Assembly: GCA_958496175.1 (NCBI GenBank)
Contig: OY292274.1
Span: 28,807,482 to 28,871,481, forward strand
Reading direction: 5' to 3'
Source: Sisyra terminalis
Taxonomy: Eukaryota > Arthropoda > Insecta > Neuroptera > Sisyridae
DNA: 64,000 bases
Made by a program: the position numbers and the translations under genes
Shown: piece after piece, positions 1-11,677 of the stretch
Numbering within the stretch: the first letter of the stretch is position 1
How the letters are laid out: each line of letters opens with the position of its first letter
The notes under the pieces: generated by a model
The model's input: only the letters and a program-made list of their open reading frames with translations
The model's database searches: none
Told to the model about the DNA's origin: nothing

Positions 1-780
1 CAAACTTGAACATATTTCAACTTTAAATTACTATTTTAAATTAAAACTGAGACTAAAAGAAATGTACAGAAATTTTCTATTATCTCTCTAATAACGAAGA
101 GCACAATTTATTTCGAGCTGGTTGAACTTTGAAAATTTGCATTTTAATTTAATTTTAAATCCCAAATAGGACAAAATTAATATGATCTGTATCTCCTATA
201 TCTACTAGAATATTTGTATTTCATATCCTCAAAATATTTACCAACCAAATCGACAAAGTTAGATTACTTTCTCAAAACTATTTATTTCCTATAAGTTTTA
301 AAGTAATTTATGTATACCCTCATAGTTACGTATATTTTCTTGATATAAGTCACGTAAATCGATAACGGTAAAGCAAGGATTTTTGTTTTCAATAATACAC
401 TATTAATAACATTTTATTGTATATAAACTTAAAGATACATTTTGAAACTTGTTTTATTATTCTCTAATTCAATATCTGCGATTTCATCTTTATTCTGTTT
501 AATTTTAATTTTTGCATCTGTAACTACATATATCATTTTAGATATAGGTAAGTTCGCTGAGTTATTTGAAATACCCAGTTCCTTTTCTCAAACTTATTTT
601 TAAATCTTTTTTTTTAAGTTAAAAATTCTTTAAATGTTTATTCATTTTTCTAAAACGCGCAAGGTAATGATTGCCTGAATACATTATACCACAATATTAG
701 CCGAGTATGAAAATTTAAGTAAATTAATTTAAGTTATTAAAATGTGGTCAAGTGTGAACTAAAATCGTGAACCAAAGGTA
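1..780. other. Upstream AT-rich DNA, nothing recognised
   Basis: I see no open frame of coding character, RNA gene or repeat structure here. Confidence 0.6.
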
Positions 781-844
781 TCGCTTATTAGGAGTATAAA
801 CCCCAATTACCCTTCTCGTGGTATTCAGTAAGGTAATACTTGGT

Positions 845-1375
845 TAGATATCAGGACATGCTGGTATCAGAGATACTGAGAAGGTTGATAGCTTGCAAAG
901 ACAGATTCAAGTATACGGTTTAAAAGCTTAGAAATCGGATAGCTAAATGGACCCAAAATGAGTAAATAAAATCATGGAATAATTATTTAAGAGGCAAATT
1001 CTCAAAGGTTATGATAAAAGAGCCTTTGGAGATCACGACAAAAAGCTTTTTTACCTGGTAAGGGTGGAAATCAGAATGCTCGTAAGTCTGTTAATATAAC
1101 ACTGCAAATTAAAAGACATATCCAAACTATAGGTATAAATATTGAGTCAAGAGCATGTAGGAAACGTGACGATAGAGAATGAACTGCCTCTCACATACTA
1201 TTTGACTCCCCGGTCGTGACTCATAGCCGCTCCAGCTCCCTTGTATCATCTGGAAAAGAAACTTAAGAATATCGATAGAAACTATTGGCTGTCTGTTGAG
1301 GTCGTTGAGGTTTATATCAGAGGCAAACATGATCACGTGGAACTAAAATTAATGTTGGGCTGTAATAGTCCTTCT
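845..1375 (+). pseudogene. Decayed RNase H end of a non-LTR retrotransposon
   Basis: In one frame (phase of 854), GHAGIRDTEKVDSL at about 854-895 resembles the RNase H block GHSGIxGNExAD of Jockey/R1-type LINEs. The same frame at about 1106-1210 reads KLKRHIQTIGI, then SRACRKRDDRE, a stop, and TASHILFDSP. This matches the usual C-terminal tail after RNase H: 'TGHxxLxxHLxxIGI...C..C...ETAxHxLxxCP'. Several stops (for example TAG in place of W before the GHAG block, TAA at about 1097, TGA at about 1180) show it is long dead. The 3' end is unclear, and the family beyond Jockey/R1-like is not resolved. Confidence 0.6.
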
Positions 1376-1828
1376 AGAACGCAGCACAGATGAACTTCAA
1401 GGAGAAACCTCCAGAATGGTGAAGATAAAGGTATCACACTACAAGAGATTATACAAGGGATTAGGCTAAATGAGACAATAAGATTTCAGTATTTTTTTTC
1501 GGATTTAATTATTATTTCTCCAGGTTTTGTTAGTCAAATTGACCAAATTATAGGTCGGTATAAAATTATACAGAACTGTCGCGTTCTATACCGTGTATGG
1601 AATTACTAATCCGGTTTCGTTATATGGATAGTATGCATATCGACTACTCTGTGATAATTAAAATAATTATTTATGTATATGCAATATCCATTAGTTTATG
1701 CATGTATATGAAAATTTCTTAGTCATCAATTTCAAGTGAGGGTTAGTTTTAAAGTGATCATCTTACAAGCGACTCTATCCTTATTCCTTTCTTCCTAGTT
1801 GTTTCAGACATAAAACGCCAACAAATCG
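1376..1828. other. No gene seen
   Basis: AT-rich sequence. The first part may be the 3'UTR of the retrotransposon remnant on its left, but no boundary is visible. Confidence 0.4.
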
Positions 1829-2084
1829 ATGCCTTAACTCACATATGTGTTAAGTGCAATTTTTTGCAAAAATATGTTAAATGCGTCCATAAAGCATTCA
1901 GATGGATATTGTTAATATGAACACATGTATTTTTAACAGATTAATAGTGACGTCACAAAACACAGTTTTCAAAAGGGTTAACTGCTTAATAATATAATAA
2001 AATGTTAGTGATGTGAGTGTTGTAAACGCAACTAACAGTTAAAATTTTATTTTCTGCACTTAACACATTTGTGAGCTAAAGCAT
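1829..2084. mobile_element. Short inverted-repeat element (MITE-like)
   Basis: The left end ATGCCTTAACTCACATATGTG followed by TTAAGTGCA is mirrored at the right end by TGCACTTAACACATTTGTGAGCTAAAGCAT, giving imperfect terminal inverted repeats of about 30 bp around a 256-bp unit with no coding capacity. No clear target duplication was identified, so the superfamily is unknown. Confidence 0.5.
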
Positions 2085-3230
2085 TGTAATGCTCAATTTT
2101 TGTAAAACATAGGTATGCTATTTTTATATAATATGGATTGAATTTTTAGTTCAAAACCTATGAAAATGTAATTACATTTTCCATAACTTATCCATTGTTT
2201 TCATACGCAATCACATTCTTTTAAAAATTGATTCCTAAGCTCAAAATTTAATAAAAGTACCTACTTATGTATAAAATTATATACTTAATTATTCTTTTTA
2301 TTTTAAAGTAGACTATTTTCTACATAAAGTAATATATTTCTTAATATGTAAATATCTAAATTACGGATAAGCTCCTCTACAGTACTCTACAGAAATATGT
2401 TTTGAAGTACATATAGATCGATATGTCTCACAACTATCTACCTTTAACTGTAGTACGGAAAATACTTACTATCCGTGACGGAGACATACCGCAGTGTTCT
2501 AAAGATAAAAATGCTTCTTAATGTGCCCATTATAAATATTTTAGGAAAAAAACGATGATGCTTTTGAGATATATTGGTGTATTTATATTTAAATATTTTA
2601 TTGAATCATAAATAATTATTTTAATAAAATTAAACTTTATAAAATATATACAACGACAAGTTGATATCCTCTCTATATTTTTAAACATTATCCAATTTTT
2701 TTAATTAGGTAGTCACAAATATTATTTTTGATAATCTCATAAATGTCTTAAATTAACTACAAAAGTGTAATCAATTTTCAAAACTTTATATTTTGAAAAA
2801 TAAACTTAATACTGAAGAAGTTATTTTGTATGATCTTTTTTTTTTTATTTCGGAAATTCATCTTTTAAAGATAAAATGTACGAAATTCGATTTGACCTAA
2901 TTTACTTCATGATTTAATATTATAACACTCCTGCATTGGCATAAAACTACTTTCTGAACCTTTTTTCTTAAAAAAAAAGTTTTTATTGTATCAAAAATAA
3001 GAAACACATTTTGTTAGTACACATTTTTTTTATGAAACGAAACAGTTTGGCTGAATTATAATGTTATAGTTCATGTAAATACAGAATATATTCATTTTTT
3101 CTGTATGTAAATGCCATTTGAGCATTGAAAAAAAAGTTCTAGTGAGCAGTTGAATTTTAAATTTACCGCTCCACCTTGCGTGTTTATGTATTGCTTGAAG
3201 TTCACTGCGGACTATGTTGCGCACGCAATT
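2085..3230. other. Promoter-proximal upstream region
   Basis: AT-rich, no gene. The last 100 bases rise in GC/CpG toward the promoter (CCGCTCCACCTTGCG near 3167). Confidence 0.5.
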
Positions 3231-3231
3231 A

Positions 3232-3265
3232 TATAAAATGGCGAGCAATAGCGCTCATCAGATAT
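3232..3265 (+). promoter_or_regulatory. TATA/Inr core promoter
   Basis: TATAAA lies at 3232-3237 and an initiator-like TCAGAT begins at 3258, which puts a candidate +1 A at 3260, 28 bases after the first T of TATAAA. That spacing is normal for an RNA polymerase II core promoter. The surrounding 60 bases are richer in CpG (GCGCACGC, GGCGAGC, AGCGCTC) than the flanks. The sequence downstream has the T- and GTG-rich look of insect 5' leaders. The start site itself is inferred. Confidence 0.6.
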
Positions 3266-3526
3266 AGACATTTGAAATCCGCAAAAATCAAGCGAAATAA
3301 ATGGCGTAAATAGTGTTTTTTGTAATTACTGTACATTGTAAATAGTTTTCTGTATAGTTAGTGATAATATTTTCGTGTTTTATTCGTGTTAATTTTGTGA
3401 AATCGTGAATTTGTGCTAGTGTGTTTTTTAGTGAATAATTTTTAAGCCGACGCCGACGTAATTCACGTCAGTTATTTACGACAGTTCGTCTTGTTGATGG
3501 TTTATACGCCCAAAAAGTCATTGCAG
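3260..3526 (+). other. pum: Probable non-coding first exon (5'UTR)
   Basis: The sequence runs from the candidate start to CAG|GTGTGT, a plausible splice donor at 3527, and contains CCGACGCCGACG near 3450. It has no long open frame. Joined to the acceptor at 4020 it would leave a 13-base leader before the ATG at 4034. The alternative is that transcription reads straight through to 4034 with no intron; the sequence alone cannot decide. Confidence 0.45.
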
Positions 3527-4020
3527 GTGTGTACAGGAACATGTCAGTCGATTAATTTTTCATATTTTCACTAAATACAAAATTATTTCTTTGTGTCAAC
3601 CGCCTGTCAATTTAAGTTGTTTTCATGCCGCCACAACTTAGAAGTTTCTCAAATGTCATGTTGTCTTTACTTTTCTACTTTGGTTGTTCGACAGTTATAA
3701 TAATCGCTTTAAAATTATTTTAATTATTTAAAATTTCAATTTTTATCATATTAAACATAAAATGTAATAAATTTAAGTTATGTTTATGTCTTATGCGCCA
3801 TTGTATACTTTTGAACATCACAACAGAATTAGGATGACATTCAAAACAAAATACTTAATAAATTAATTTACTACTGGTTTCATTTTTAGTAAGGGCGGGT
3901 TGACTAGAACTGAATTTGTTTTACTGATTTTATGCCTTACAACCAATTTAAATTTCTTTCTTATTGTTTTTCTTTTTTTTTGTGAATTATGTGCGTTTGT
4001 TGAGTGTTTATATTTTTTAG
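3527..4020 (+). other. Candidate first intron
   Basis: Bounded by GTGTGT at 3527 and a T-rich TATTTTTTAG acceptor ending at 4020. It holds AT-rich sequence only; I see no gene or repeat in it. Confidence 0.45.
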
Positions 4021-4033
4021 TGTAGTGTCATCG

Positions 4034-4240
4034 ATGAAGTGGCCCCTAAGTGTGGGTGGAGGAATGGTTGCCGGTGGTGTCGGGGTTGTAACTGACCCCC
4101 CAATGGACAATGGAGCTGGACAACAACGTTCTCAGGATGATGCCGCTGTAAGTTACATATTTCAGCGGCCACCAGATCCTGAATTTCCTCCCTACGGTCT
4201 CAAACCAGCTCGAGGATTGGGAGATTTCAGAATAATTGAT
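4034..4240 (+). CDS. pum: Pumilio coding exon 1 (residues 1-69)
   Basis: The ATG at 4034 opens 69 codons ending exactly at GAT|GTACGT, a strong splice donor at 4241 (phase 0). The frame stays open as far as 4004, but a T-rich acceptor ends at 4020, so the upstream MFIFFSVVSS is intronic and 4034 is the better start. Residues 1-31 are Gly/Val-rich (MKWPLSVGGG...). Residues 32-45 read RSQDDAAVSYIFQR, closely matching RSQDDAMVDYFFQR near the start of vertebrate PUM1. Residues 46-69 are PPDPEFPPYGLKPARGLG followed by DFRIID. The frame continues to a stop at 4384 as basic, low-quality sequence, which is intron read-through. GC content is visibly higher than in the flanks, as expected for a constrained exon. 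Confidence 0.88.
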
Positions 4241-5896
4241 GTACGTTTCCTACGTTTATGTTGCTTTCATTTATGTTTTTTGTTATACAAAAATTGTGTA
4301 CGTAAAAGTAACGAAAATGTTAAATTTATAAAAAGAAAACAAAAATTCAGCACTGTAAAAAATAAAACGAGAAAATTAAATTAAAAATTAATCATTTTCG
4401 ATTTCCGAATGTTTCGCCTATTGTTTGAAATTGAGACATCAAAATAACAAAAAAAAAAATATGCATTTAAATGTTTTCGTTATTCAAAAATATCGTTGCA
4501 GTGTTCATTCTTCGTTTTTATCGATTTTTGCATGAAAAATACAACTTTTTCATACATGATTAAATTAAAAATTAATTTCCATTTTCCAGTTTAATAAACT
4601 AGGAAGGAAACTCGTAGTAATTATACTGTTTATAAACAGCGCTTACATATACGTTCTGTAACCATTTATCTGATTATTCATTATTAAAATGGGGAAGGGC
4701 TACTTAAAATTTATTAGATATTACTAATTATAGATTTTATTTAACAAATCATTGAAAGGTTATTGATTTACCTTATGAAACTTGAGAAAATTGCAAGCGA
4801 ATTACAAATTATAATTTTTATCAATAGACATTCAAGGACAAGATAATGTAAAGTTTTTATATAAAAGATACACACTAAAGAGCGTTACTACTGTTAGTGT
4901 TGCTAAAATTCATTTGACTTAGCAAATGTGAATCGTAGCCCAATATGGTTATTTTATGGTTATTTATAGCTTAATTATTCAAATTAAACAATATCTCATA
5001 TTTTGGACTTGGTCGTTAAATTAATATTTGATCAATTTGGATGCTGAAAAAACTACGAATCAATTTAGCAAAATTTTAAATTCATTTCATTTCATACGTT
5101 CTATGATTATAATTTCAAATATTTGTAGAATCTAACCGTCATTTTCGATATTATTCTCAATTTTGCATTTGCAATCGCACGTTCTTTTGTAATAAACAAC
5201 GTTAAAGAGTATAATGTAAATCATACTTTTGCGGTTATTGTAAAACCAAGTACCCAATCGAGATAAAAAAAGTTACTTTTAATGCTGATTTTTTCTTTAA
5301 TCTACTCGACATCAATTTTTATTGAGATACAACTTATTTAACAATTATAATATCTTTTGCTGCTTTTTTTAAATGCTTGGAATGTTTCTTTTAATTTGTT
5401 GAGGGGTTCATATAGAACCAAAAATATGTTTTATTTTCGTTTATAAATTTGGAAAGTGCTTAAAAAAGTTTGTTATAACATATTTATGTGTATAAACTTC
5501 ATTAAAATAAATTATTATGATAAGCTTTTTCCTGCTTTAACTTAGCACTAAGTTGTTTTGTTTTTCCATGAGGATTCATTAAAACCATTAGAACTATATA
5601 CATTTGCACTGTAGTTTTAAAAACATTTATTAATTACTTATACAAATTTAAATTATATTTTATAGTAATAACAAGTTGAACTATGTACTAAATTGTGTAC
5701 CGTATGCACTATAGCAAATATAGCATTATTAATTTCAGAAATATAATTTTTATCGTTTTGACTGTGACAATGAGATACTCACTTATAATTTTCACAGTAG
5801 ATATTTAGAAAAAGTTAATCATCTTTTTTTTATTTGTTTTTTATATATGCTTATATATTCTGATTTCTATTAAGATATTTTTTTCGTTGTCTGCAG
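4241..5896 (+). other. Intron between coding exons 1 and 2
   Basis: Begins GTACGT and ends with the pyrimidine-rich acceptor TTTTTTTCGTTGTCTGCAG. Apart from AT-rich simple sequence I see no gene, RNA or recognisable element in these 1656 bases. Confidence 0.8.
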
Positions 5897-6226
5897 AATA
5901 ATGAAAAGTGGAGCTATACAATATCATCAAAATTGACGCCAACGGATACTGCAATGTTAGGAATGGGAATGAACCATGGTAATCACCCCAGTGGTATTTC
6001 GTACGACATGAATGCTACAGCCGCCCTACAACATGCTGTTGGGGTTGGTGTAGGGTCAAACATGGGGAATTTAAAACAACCTCAACAACAACCAGGAGCA
6101 CCCGGTAATAGTGCTGGAGTTGAACAATTGGTATATCATTTACCTCCGCATGGTTTACCTCTTGGTGTCGGCATTCCACATCAGCTAACTGCCGCAGCGC
6201 AGCAGCACTATCTCCAAGCATTTCAT

Positions 6227-6267
<41 letters not shown>

Positions 6268-6325
6268 GCAACAACAACAACAGCAACACCAACAGCTTCA
6301 ACAACAATCACAGCAGCCAATGCAG
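5897..6325 (+). CDS. pum: Pumilio coding exon 2 with polyglutamine run (residues 70-212)
   Basis: The exon enters in phase 0 after TCTGCAG (ending 5896) and leaves in phase 0 at CCAATGCAG|GTTTGT, giving 143 codons. It starts NNEKWSYTISSKLTPTDTAM, where the EKW resembles a DKWKY stretch in the fly Pum N-terminus. Met/Gly/Asn-rich and Ala/His-rich stretches follow (LGMGMNHGNHPSG, YHLPPHGLPLGVGIPHQLTA), then 20 uninterrupted Gln codons at 6227-6286, one His, and a second Gln-rich stretch. No folded domain is evident, in keeping with the disordered, repressive N-terminus of this family. The open frame runs on to about 6367 as intron read-through. An overlapping minus-strand frame at 6015-6320 is a by-product of the CAA/CAG bias. 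Confidence 0.87.
6227..6286 (+). repeat. CAA/CAG microsatellite encoding Q20
   Basis: Twenty consecutive CAA or CAG codons, followed by CAC and then further CAA/CAG codons to 6325. The two codons are interspersed, which usually slows slippage compared with a pure CAG tract. Length variation between individuals is likely. Confidence 0.9.
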
Positions 6326-8535
6326 GTTTGTGCTAGAACTATAAAATTGTCATTTAATTTACTTTAAGGATACCAAAAAAAATTAAAATTACTTATTTTA
6401 ATACAATTCAAAACTCAAACTCACTACTATTTCTATCAAACCACAAATTTTACTTACCTACATGGTACTATGTTTTCGACAAAAATATTAAAACTTAATC
6501 TGAGCAGTCTTACACAGTAAAAAAAAATGTTCCTGCTTTGATGGTAATATTGCCTTTATTGTTCAGCATTTATTTCTCTTGTGTAATCTCAAGCCGAAAC
6601 AGAATGCGTTATATTATTTATTTCCAATTTTCCGGATTCGAAACACATTACAAGTACACGTTATGTAAGAAATATTTTATATTTCATTGATTGGTTGTTT
6701 AAAATTAACCGTCTACATTTTACGATCAATAAAGAAATAGAACCCAGGTGCTGTTATAATTATTAGTGACGGTTTTTATTTTTAATAGTTTGGCTAATTA
6801 GCGAGAAAAAATATAAATTATTTTACTTTTAAATAACCGAACTTTGTGCTAGGCATTATTTATTCAGTTCAAATAGAACAAGTTACTTTTGGTTTGATTT
6901 TTACATAGATTTATAATAGAATGAGTAAGCTTGCGTAAAAGTTTGCGAACTTTTTGAAATAACCGAGGCAGATAAATCAATATATCTAAACTTTGATCAA
7001 GTAATTGAAATATTTAGTTTCCTCTACATCAATTGAAACTGGTTAATTATTCTTGTTTTGTAATTGGAAGACTAAATTTCCTAAATCTAATGCGGTTTAT
7101 GTGATTCATAATAAAGAATTTTTTTGATTTTAAACACTACGTGTTTTACGGAAGACAGTGAAAAGCTAGTCAAAATCGAACTAAGGGGTACCCTACTTTG
7201 CCGGTTTTAATATCCAAAATTTACTATACCTTAAAAATTTCCATGCAAAATAGGCTTTGTAACAAATATATTGCATAAGAATCAATTTACATATGTGTTA
7301 TAATCCACTGCGAACAAATGGAGATTTTTGATGACAGAAAGTGAATATATTTTTGAGTGTCTTTTTATTGTAACTTTTGCTATTAATATCTCGAAAATAT
7401 TAAACTACCATATGATTTCTGAAAAATACTATCTGTAAATGGTGACAAAAGATCTTCGTGATGCAGTAAAAAATTAAATTTCTTTACCAAACGATTTAAC
7501 TGTTTGACGTAGTTACTATACCGGTTGGAAAAAAATAAAGTGCGTCATTTTCTTCTCCTTGTGTATTGTAGAGAACTTTTCTATGATCGCATTCAATGTT
7601 AGTAAGAATAAAATAGAAATGTAATTTTAATAGAGCTGTAACAAATTGTATGTATTCGTTACTTAGTAATTGATACATTGTTTGATTCGAAGTAACGAAT
7701 CGTTATTTCGTAATTCGTACATTTCGTATATATATGCCTATCCGTAAATATCGCACCCGTCTTAGAATAAAGGTATAACTCAAAAATTGAACTTGTCGAG
7801 AAATCGTTAATGAAATTCTTGTTATATATGGAGTTCTTTAAAATAGAGTGAACATTCGTAATACCGTACGTGGTGGGGGAATATACTAGAATTATCCTTC
7901 TATTCAACTTACAAAATAAACGACTTTCTCATTGTAAAACTGTTGTTAATAACTCAAAACTTGCAATTTTTGAGTTGTACCCATAGAGATTGAATAACTA
8001 GAGTGAACTTAGCCAAAAAATTGTTACTAATATGAAAGTAAGGTCGTCGAGCCCCCTCTTTTTCCTATTTTTAAAACTCAGCACTCCCTCGTGATTGTCG
8101 TCTCGGGTTAATTGTCATAATCCTAACCTTACTTTTAGGTCGGCTTAGACAGGAGCAAATATATTTTCTACAAATATGTTGTGGAAGGGGTTCGTAGACT
8201 CGGCAAATTGAGGGAAAATGATTGTTTAAATTTAACATGGAGCTTATGGAACACGTTCACGCTAGTCATTCAATCTCTTTGGTTGTACCTCTATTCTACG
8301 ACAAATGTAATATGTGTAGTTGGAACATAAATATACGATTGTTTGCGAAACTAAATGTACGAAGAATCATGCCAATGTGTAAATTGAAACAGTTAGAATA
8401 AGCTTGTCCAACATACAACCATTTCTTTTAGCCCGTTGTAGAAATAAAATTGGATACCCCTAGATTAGAACGACCCACCTATACGGCGCGTTATATGAAT
8501 ATCCCATAGATTTTTCAAATATCCCATTAGAATAT
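6326..8535. other. Start of giant intron, nothing firm
   Basis: AT-rich with short minus-strand frames of no coding character (for example 7496-7907). Motifs of the type GTAACGA recur at about 7690-7720 and again right of the LINE at 11760-11800, which hints that the LINE may have landed in an older repeat. Confidence 0.4.
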
Positions 8536-8548
8536 TTACAGTACGGTT
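8536..8548. repeat. Target-site duplication, left copy
   Basis: TTACAGTACGGTT, identical to 11665-11677, immediately flanks the LINE insertion. Confidence 0.85.
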
Positions 8549-8610
8549 ATAAAAAATGAAAAAGATAGCGTAACAAAGGCAGCTATAATAATAGAAGCTA
8601 TTTTCGATAT

Positions 8611-10035
8611 ATGTGTATAATAAAATCAAAACAATTAAAAATACTAATCTGGAATGCAAATTCCATTTATAACAAAAGGCACGAGTTTGTTGATTTTGCC
8701 CATAGAAATGAATATGATATATTAGGCATAAGTGAAACTAGAATTGATGGAAAGTTCAGGTGGATTGTTCCTGGATACAAAATATTTCGAGCAGATAGAT
8801 GCACGAATGGGGGAGGAGTTGCCCTACTAGTCAAAAAAAACATTGAAAGTTACCAAATACAAGATAAATTCAAAAGCATAGAATCAATAACCATTGAAAT
8901 AAACACAGGCACCGAAAAAATCAAAATTATTAACATTTATTCTCCACCAAACATTAAAATCTGTAAACTTGATTTAATAAAAATTAAACAAATACAAAAC
9001 AAATGCATTATAATGGGTGATTTTAATGCAAGAAATACTGCTTGGAATTGTATTTCAAGCAATAATAAAGGAAAACAACTGCTTGAACTTTCCATCAGTT
9101 CTAATATAAAAATTGTTGCCCCAAACGAACCTACTCATTTCCCTAAAAGGGGTGCCCCTAGCATATTAGACCTATTTTTAATAAAAAATATTAAAAACTA
9201 TTCCGATGCTAAAAGTATAAGCGCACTTAGTTCTGATCATAATCCGGTAGAAATTATGATCAATAAAAATATTGAACTAAAAAATAAAAAATTAAGCTAC
9301 GACTTTACAAAAGCAAACTGGAAAAAATTTAGACAATATATAAACCATAATATAAATATAAATACTGAAATCAAAGACCAAAGTCATTTAGATTTAGAAA
9401 TACTGGAATTCGAAAATATATTAAAATCTGCATTAGAATACTCGGTCCCAATTCTACCAGAATATATAAAAGACGTTCTCTCTACCCATATCGCTAGGTT
9501 AGTTCAAACTAAAAATAAATTTCGTCGCAAATTTCAAAAAACTCGAGTGTCATATTACAAAACAATAATGGAGGCACTGATACAAATAATCAAAAGCAAA
9601 ATTAAAGAGTGGAACAACTCAAAATGGGAGACCAAACTAAAAAGTGCAAAACCAGGAGATAATACACTATGGAAGCTAGTTAAAAATCGAAAAAGTAAGA
9701 AAACTGAAATTCCCGCTATTTATTCAAAAAATGGATATCTGTACAGCGAGAAAGACAAGGTCGAAGCAATTGCCAACAACTTTAGGAATGTCCATAATAT
9801 GAACTTGAATAAAGGTCCCATTACCCATCAAAAAAACATTAACACTCACGTTCGTAATTATTTAAAAAATAACAAAATAAATTCACTTGAAGTCCGCCTT
9901 ACAACACCAGGAGAAATCGCTAAAATAACTAAAAACTTCAAAAATAATAAAGCACCTGGTGATGATAAGATTACGGGTACTATGCTAAAAAAACTGCCGA
10001 GAAAAGAAAACATTATTCTGGCAAAAAATAATTAA
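8611..10035 (+). pseudogene. LINE ORF2 part 1: endonuclease and start of RT
   Basis: 474 codons. Endonuclease motifs appear in order: WNAN (residues 14-17), SETRID (41-46, catalytic Glu42), INIYSPP (near 107-113), MGDFNA (135-140, Asp137 and Asn139), then LSSDHNPV (205-212, Asp208-His209). These are the conserved residues of the APE-type nuclease that nicks target DNA. After a Lys-rich linker the RT begins with NNKAPGDDKI (residues 445-454), the LINE 'KAPGxDxI' signature. The frame then shifts shortly after LPRK and stops at 10035. The first Met is the one I used, but the natural start may lie in the missing 5' part. Confidence 0.85.
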
Positions 10036-10042
10036 TAAAATA

Positions 10043-11278
10043 ATGATCTTAGGATACTTTCCAGAAAAATGGAAGGTGGCTAAGATAATTGCAATTCCCA
10101 AACCAAATAAAAACCCCACACTCGTGGAAAGCTATCGGCCTATTAGTCTTCTCTCGCATTTAAGCAAATTAGTGGAAAAAATAATAGAAATTAGGATGTC
10201 CAGGCATGCAAAGGAAAATAATATACTTATAAAAGAACAATTTGGATTTCGACAGCGACATAACACAGAAATGCAGTTAGTCAGGCTAGTAAATGACATA
10301 ACAAGAGAATTTAATAACAATAAACATACAGGTGCCATTTTTCTAGATATAGAGAAAGCATTTGACACAGCGTGGCATACTGGACTCATATTCAAGCTAA
10401 TCAATTACAAATTTCCCACATACATGATATACTTAATACAAAGTTACCTAAAAAATCGAAAAATGTATGTAGAATACAACGAATATAAGTCAAGCATCAA
10501 AGAAATTGTAGCAGGTGTCCCACAGGGTTCTGTCCTGGGTCCCAAACTCTATCTACTTTATATTAATGACATTCCAAAAACAAAAGATGTGGAAGTAGCG
10601 CTCTTTGCAGATGATACCTGTGCATACACTAAATCGTACAGAATAACAGCCATTATAAATAGGCTACAACGGGCAGGACAAGGAATAACCAAGTTCTTTA
10701 ATAAGTGGAAGACCACAATAAATGATCAAAAGTCGGAATGCATCATATTTACAAAAAGAAGACCAGAAATTACCAAAAAAATAGAATTAAATCATGTCCC
10801 CCTGGAATGGTCTAAGAATGTCAAATATCTTGGACTCACTCTAGATCAGAGGCTGACATTCACAAATCATGTCAACGGGGTGATAAACAAATGCATTGGG
10901 TTGCTACTGACACTCTACCCATTAATTAACAGAAAATCAAAACTTAGTGTAGAGAACAAGCTGTTACTATACAAAGTAATGGTTAGGCCTGTAATAACCT
11001 ACGGATGTCCAGTGTGGCACACTGTTAGCGAAACCACATATAACAAACTACAAATTCTCCAGAACAAATTCTTAAGACTGGTAGGAAACTGTCCAAGAAA
11101 TACGTACATAAAAAAAATGCATAAAGATCTAGAAATAGACTTTATAAAAACGCACATTAAAAAATATGCCAAAAAATTTTATGAGCGGGGAAATGTAGCT
11201 GATAAGGATATACTAAAAGACCTACACTACGATCAAGGTATCTACAAACACAAAAGAATAAAACACGGGCTAATATAA
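10043..11278 (+). pseudogene. LINE ORF2 part 2: reverse transcriptase
   Basis: 411 codons in a different frame from the preceding piece; the same frame is open slightly upstream of the Met at 10043. RT motifs: YRPISLLSHLSKLVEKII (31-48), EQFGFRQRHNT (65-75), AIFLDIEKAFDTAWH (98-112, catalytic Asp102), AGVPQGSVLGP (157-167), FADD (188-191, catalytic Asp pair), then KYLGLTLD in the thumb. The tail has YGCPVWH and LQILQNKFLRLVG, typical of Jockey elements. All polymerase catalytic residues are intact. Function is blocked only by the frameshift and the lost 5' end. It is in the same orientation as the host gene, within the intron. Confidence 0.87.
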
Positions 11279-11664
11279 TAAAAGAAAAAAAAAAAGTCTT
11301 TATAACTTAATTGAGATTAACCTATTAATTGTTAATACTTAACCAATTATATTTAATTTACTTAGGTACTTTTAAAACATATTTTTTTTTCTTTCTTAAA
11401 AAGTTTTTTATTTTGTTTTTTTTTTTAACAATGACAGAGGGAGTTTTTGAATTTCTCCCCCTTAAAAAGGCACCCCTATAATGAAATCAAAAAATAAAAA
11501 TAAAGGAAAGGGAAATGAGTAGAAAAAGTTAAAAGGTAAAATATTGTGGGAAACACAAGAAGGAACTTTTAAGTTAAACAAAAATGTTAAGATAAGTAAA
11601 CAAAATTTTAAATTTGTAAACTTACAAGTGTAGATTAATTGGAGGAAATAAAGTTTTATTATTA

Positions 11665-11677
11665 TTACAGTACGGTT
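11665..11677. repeat. Target-site duplication, right copy
   Basis: TTACAGTACGGTT directly after the LINE 3' tail; identical to 8536-8548. Confidence 0.85.

Larger units (their letters stand above)
8549..11664 (+). mobile_element. 5'-truncated Jockey-like LINE
   Basis: A 3.1-kb insertion bracketed by an exact 13-bp direct repeat. It contains an apurinic-endonuclease domain followed by a reverse transcriptase. No ORF1 (gag-like) is present, so the copy is 5'-truncated, the usual result of incomplete target-primed reverse transcription. The 3' end has a long AT-rich UTR (about 11280-11640), an AATAAA at about 11647 and a short TTATTATTA tail. The order endonuclease-RT without RNase H, together with YGCPVWH and LQILQNKFLRLV near the end, fits the Jockey clade. 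One frameshift splits the reading frame; otherwise the frames are open, so the insertion is fairly young. Confidence 0.88.

Noticed and set aside
4004..4033. Upstream extension of the first coding frame (MFIFFSVVSS)
   Set aside because: It overlaps the T-rich intron end and the AG at 4019-4020; known Pumilio-like sequence starts at the ATG at 4034.
6015..6320. Minus-strand frame opposite the polyglutamine exon
   Set aside because: Val/Ala-rich repeats created by the complement of CAA/CAG codons; no domain.
10132..10404. Minus-strand frame inside the LINE
   Set aside because: Shadow of the reverse transcriptase frame.
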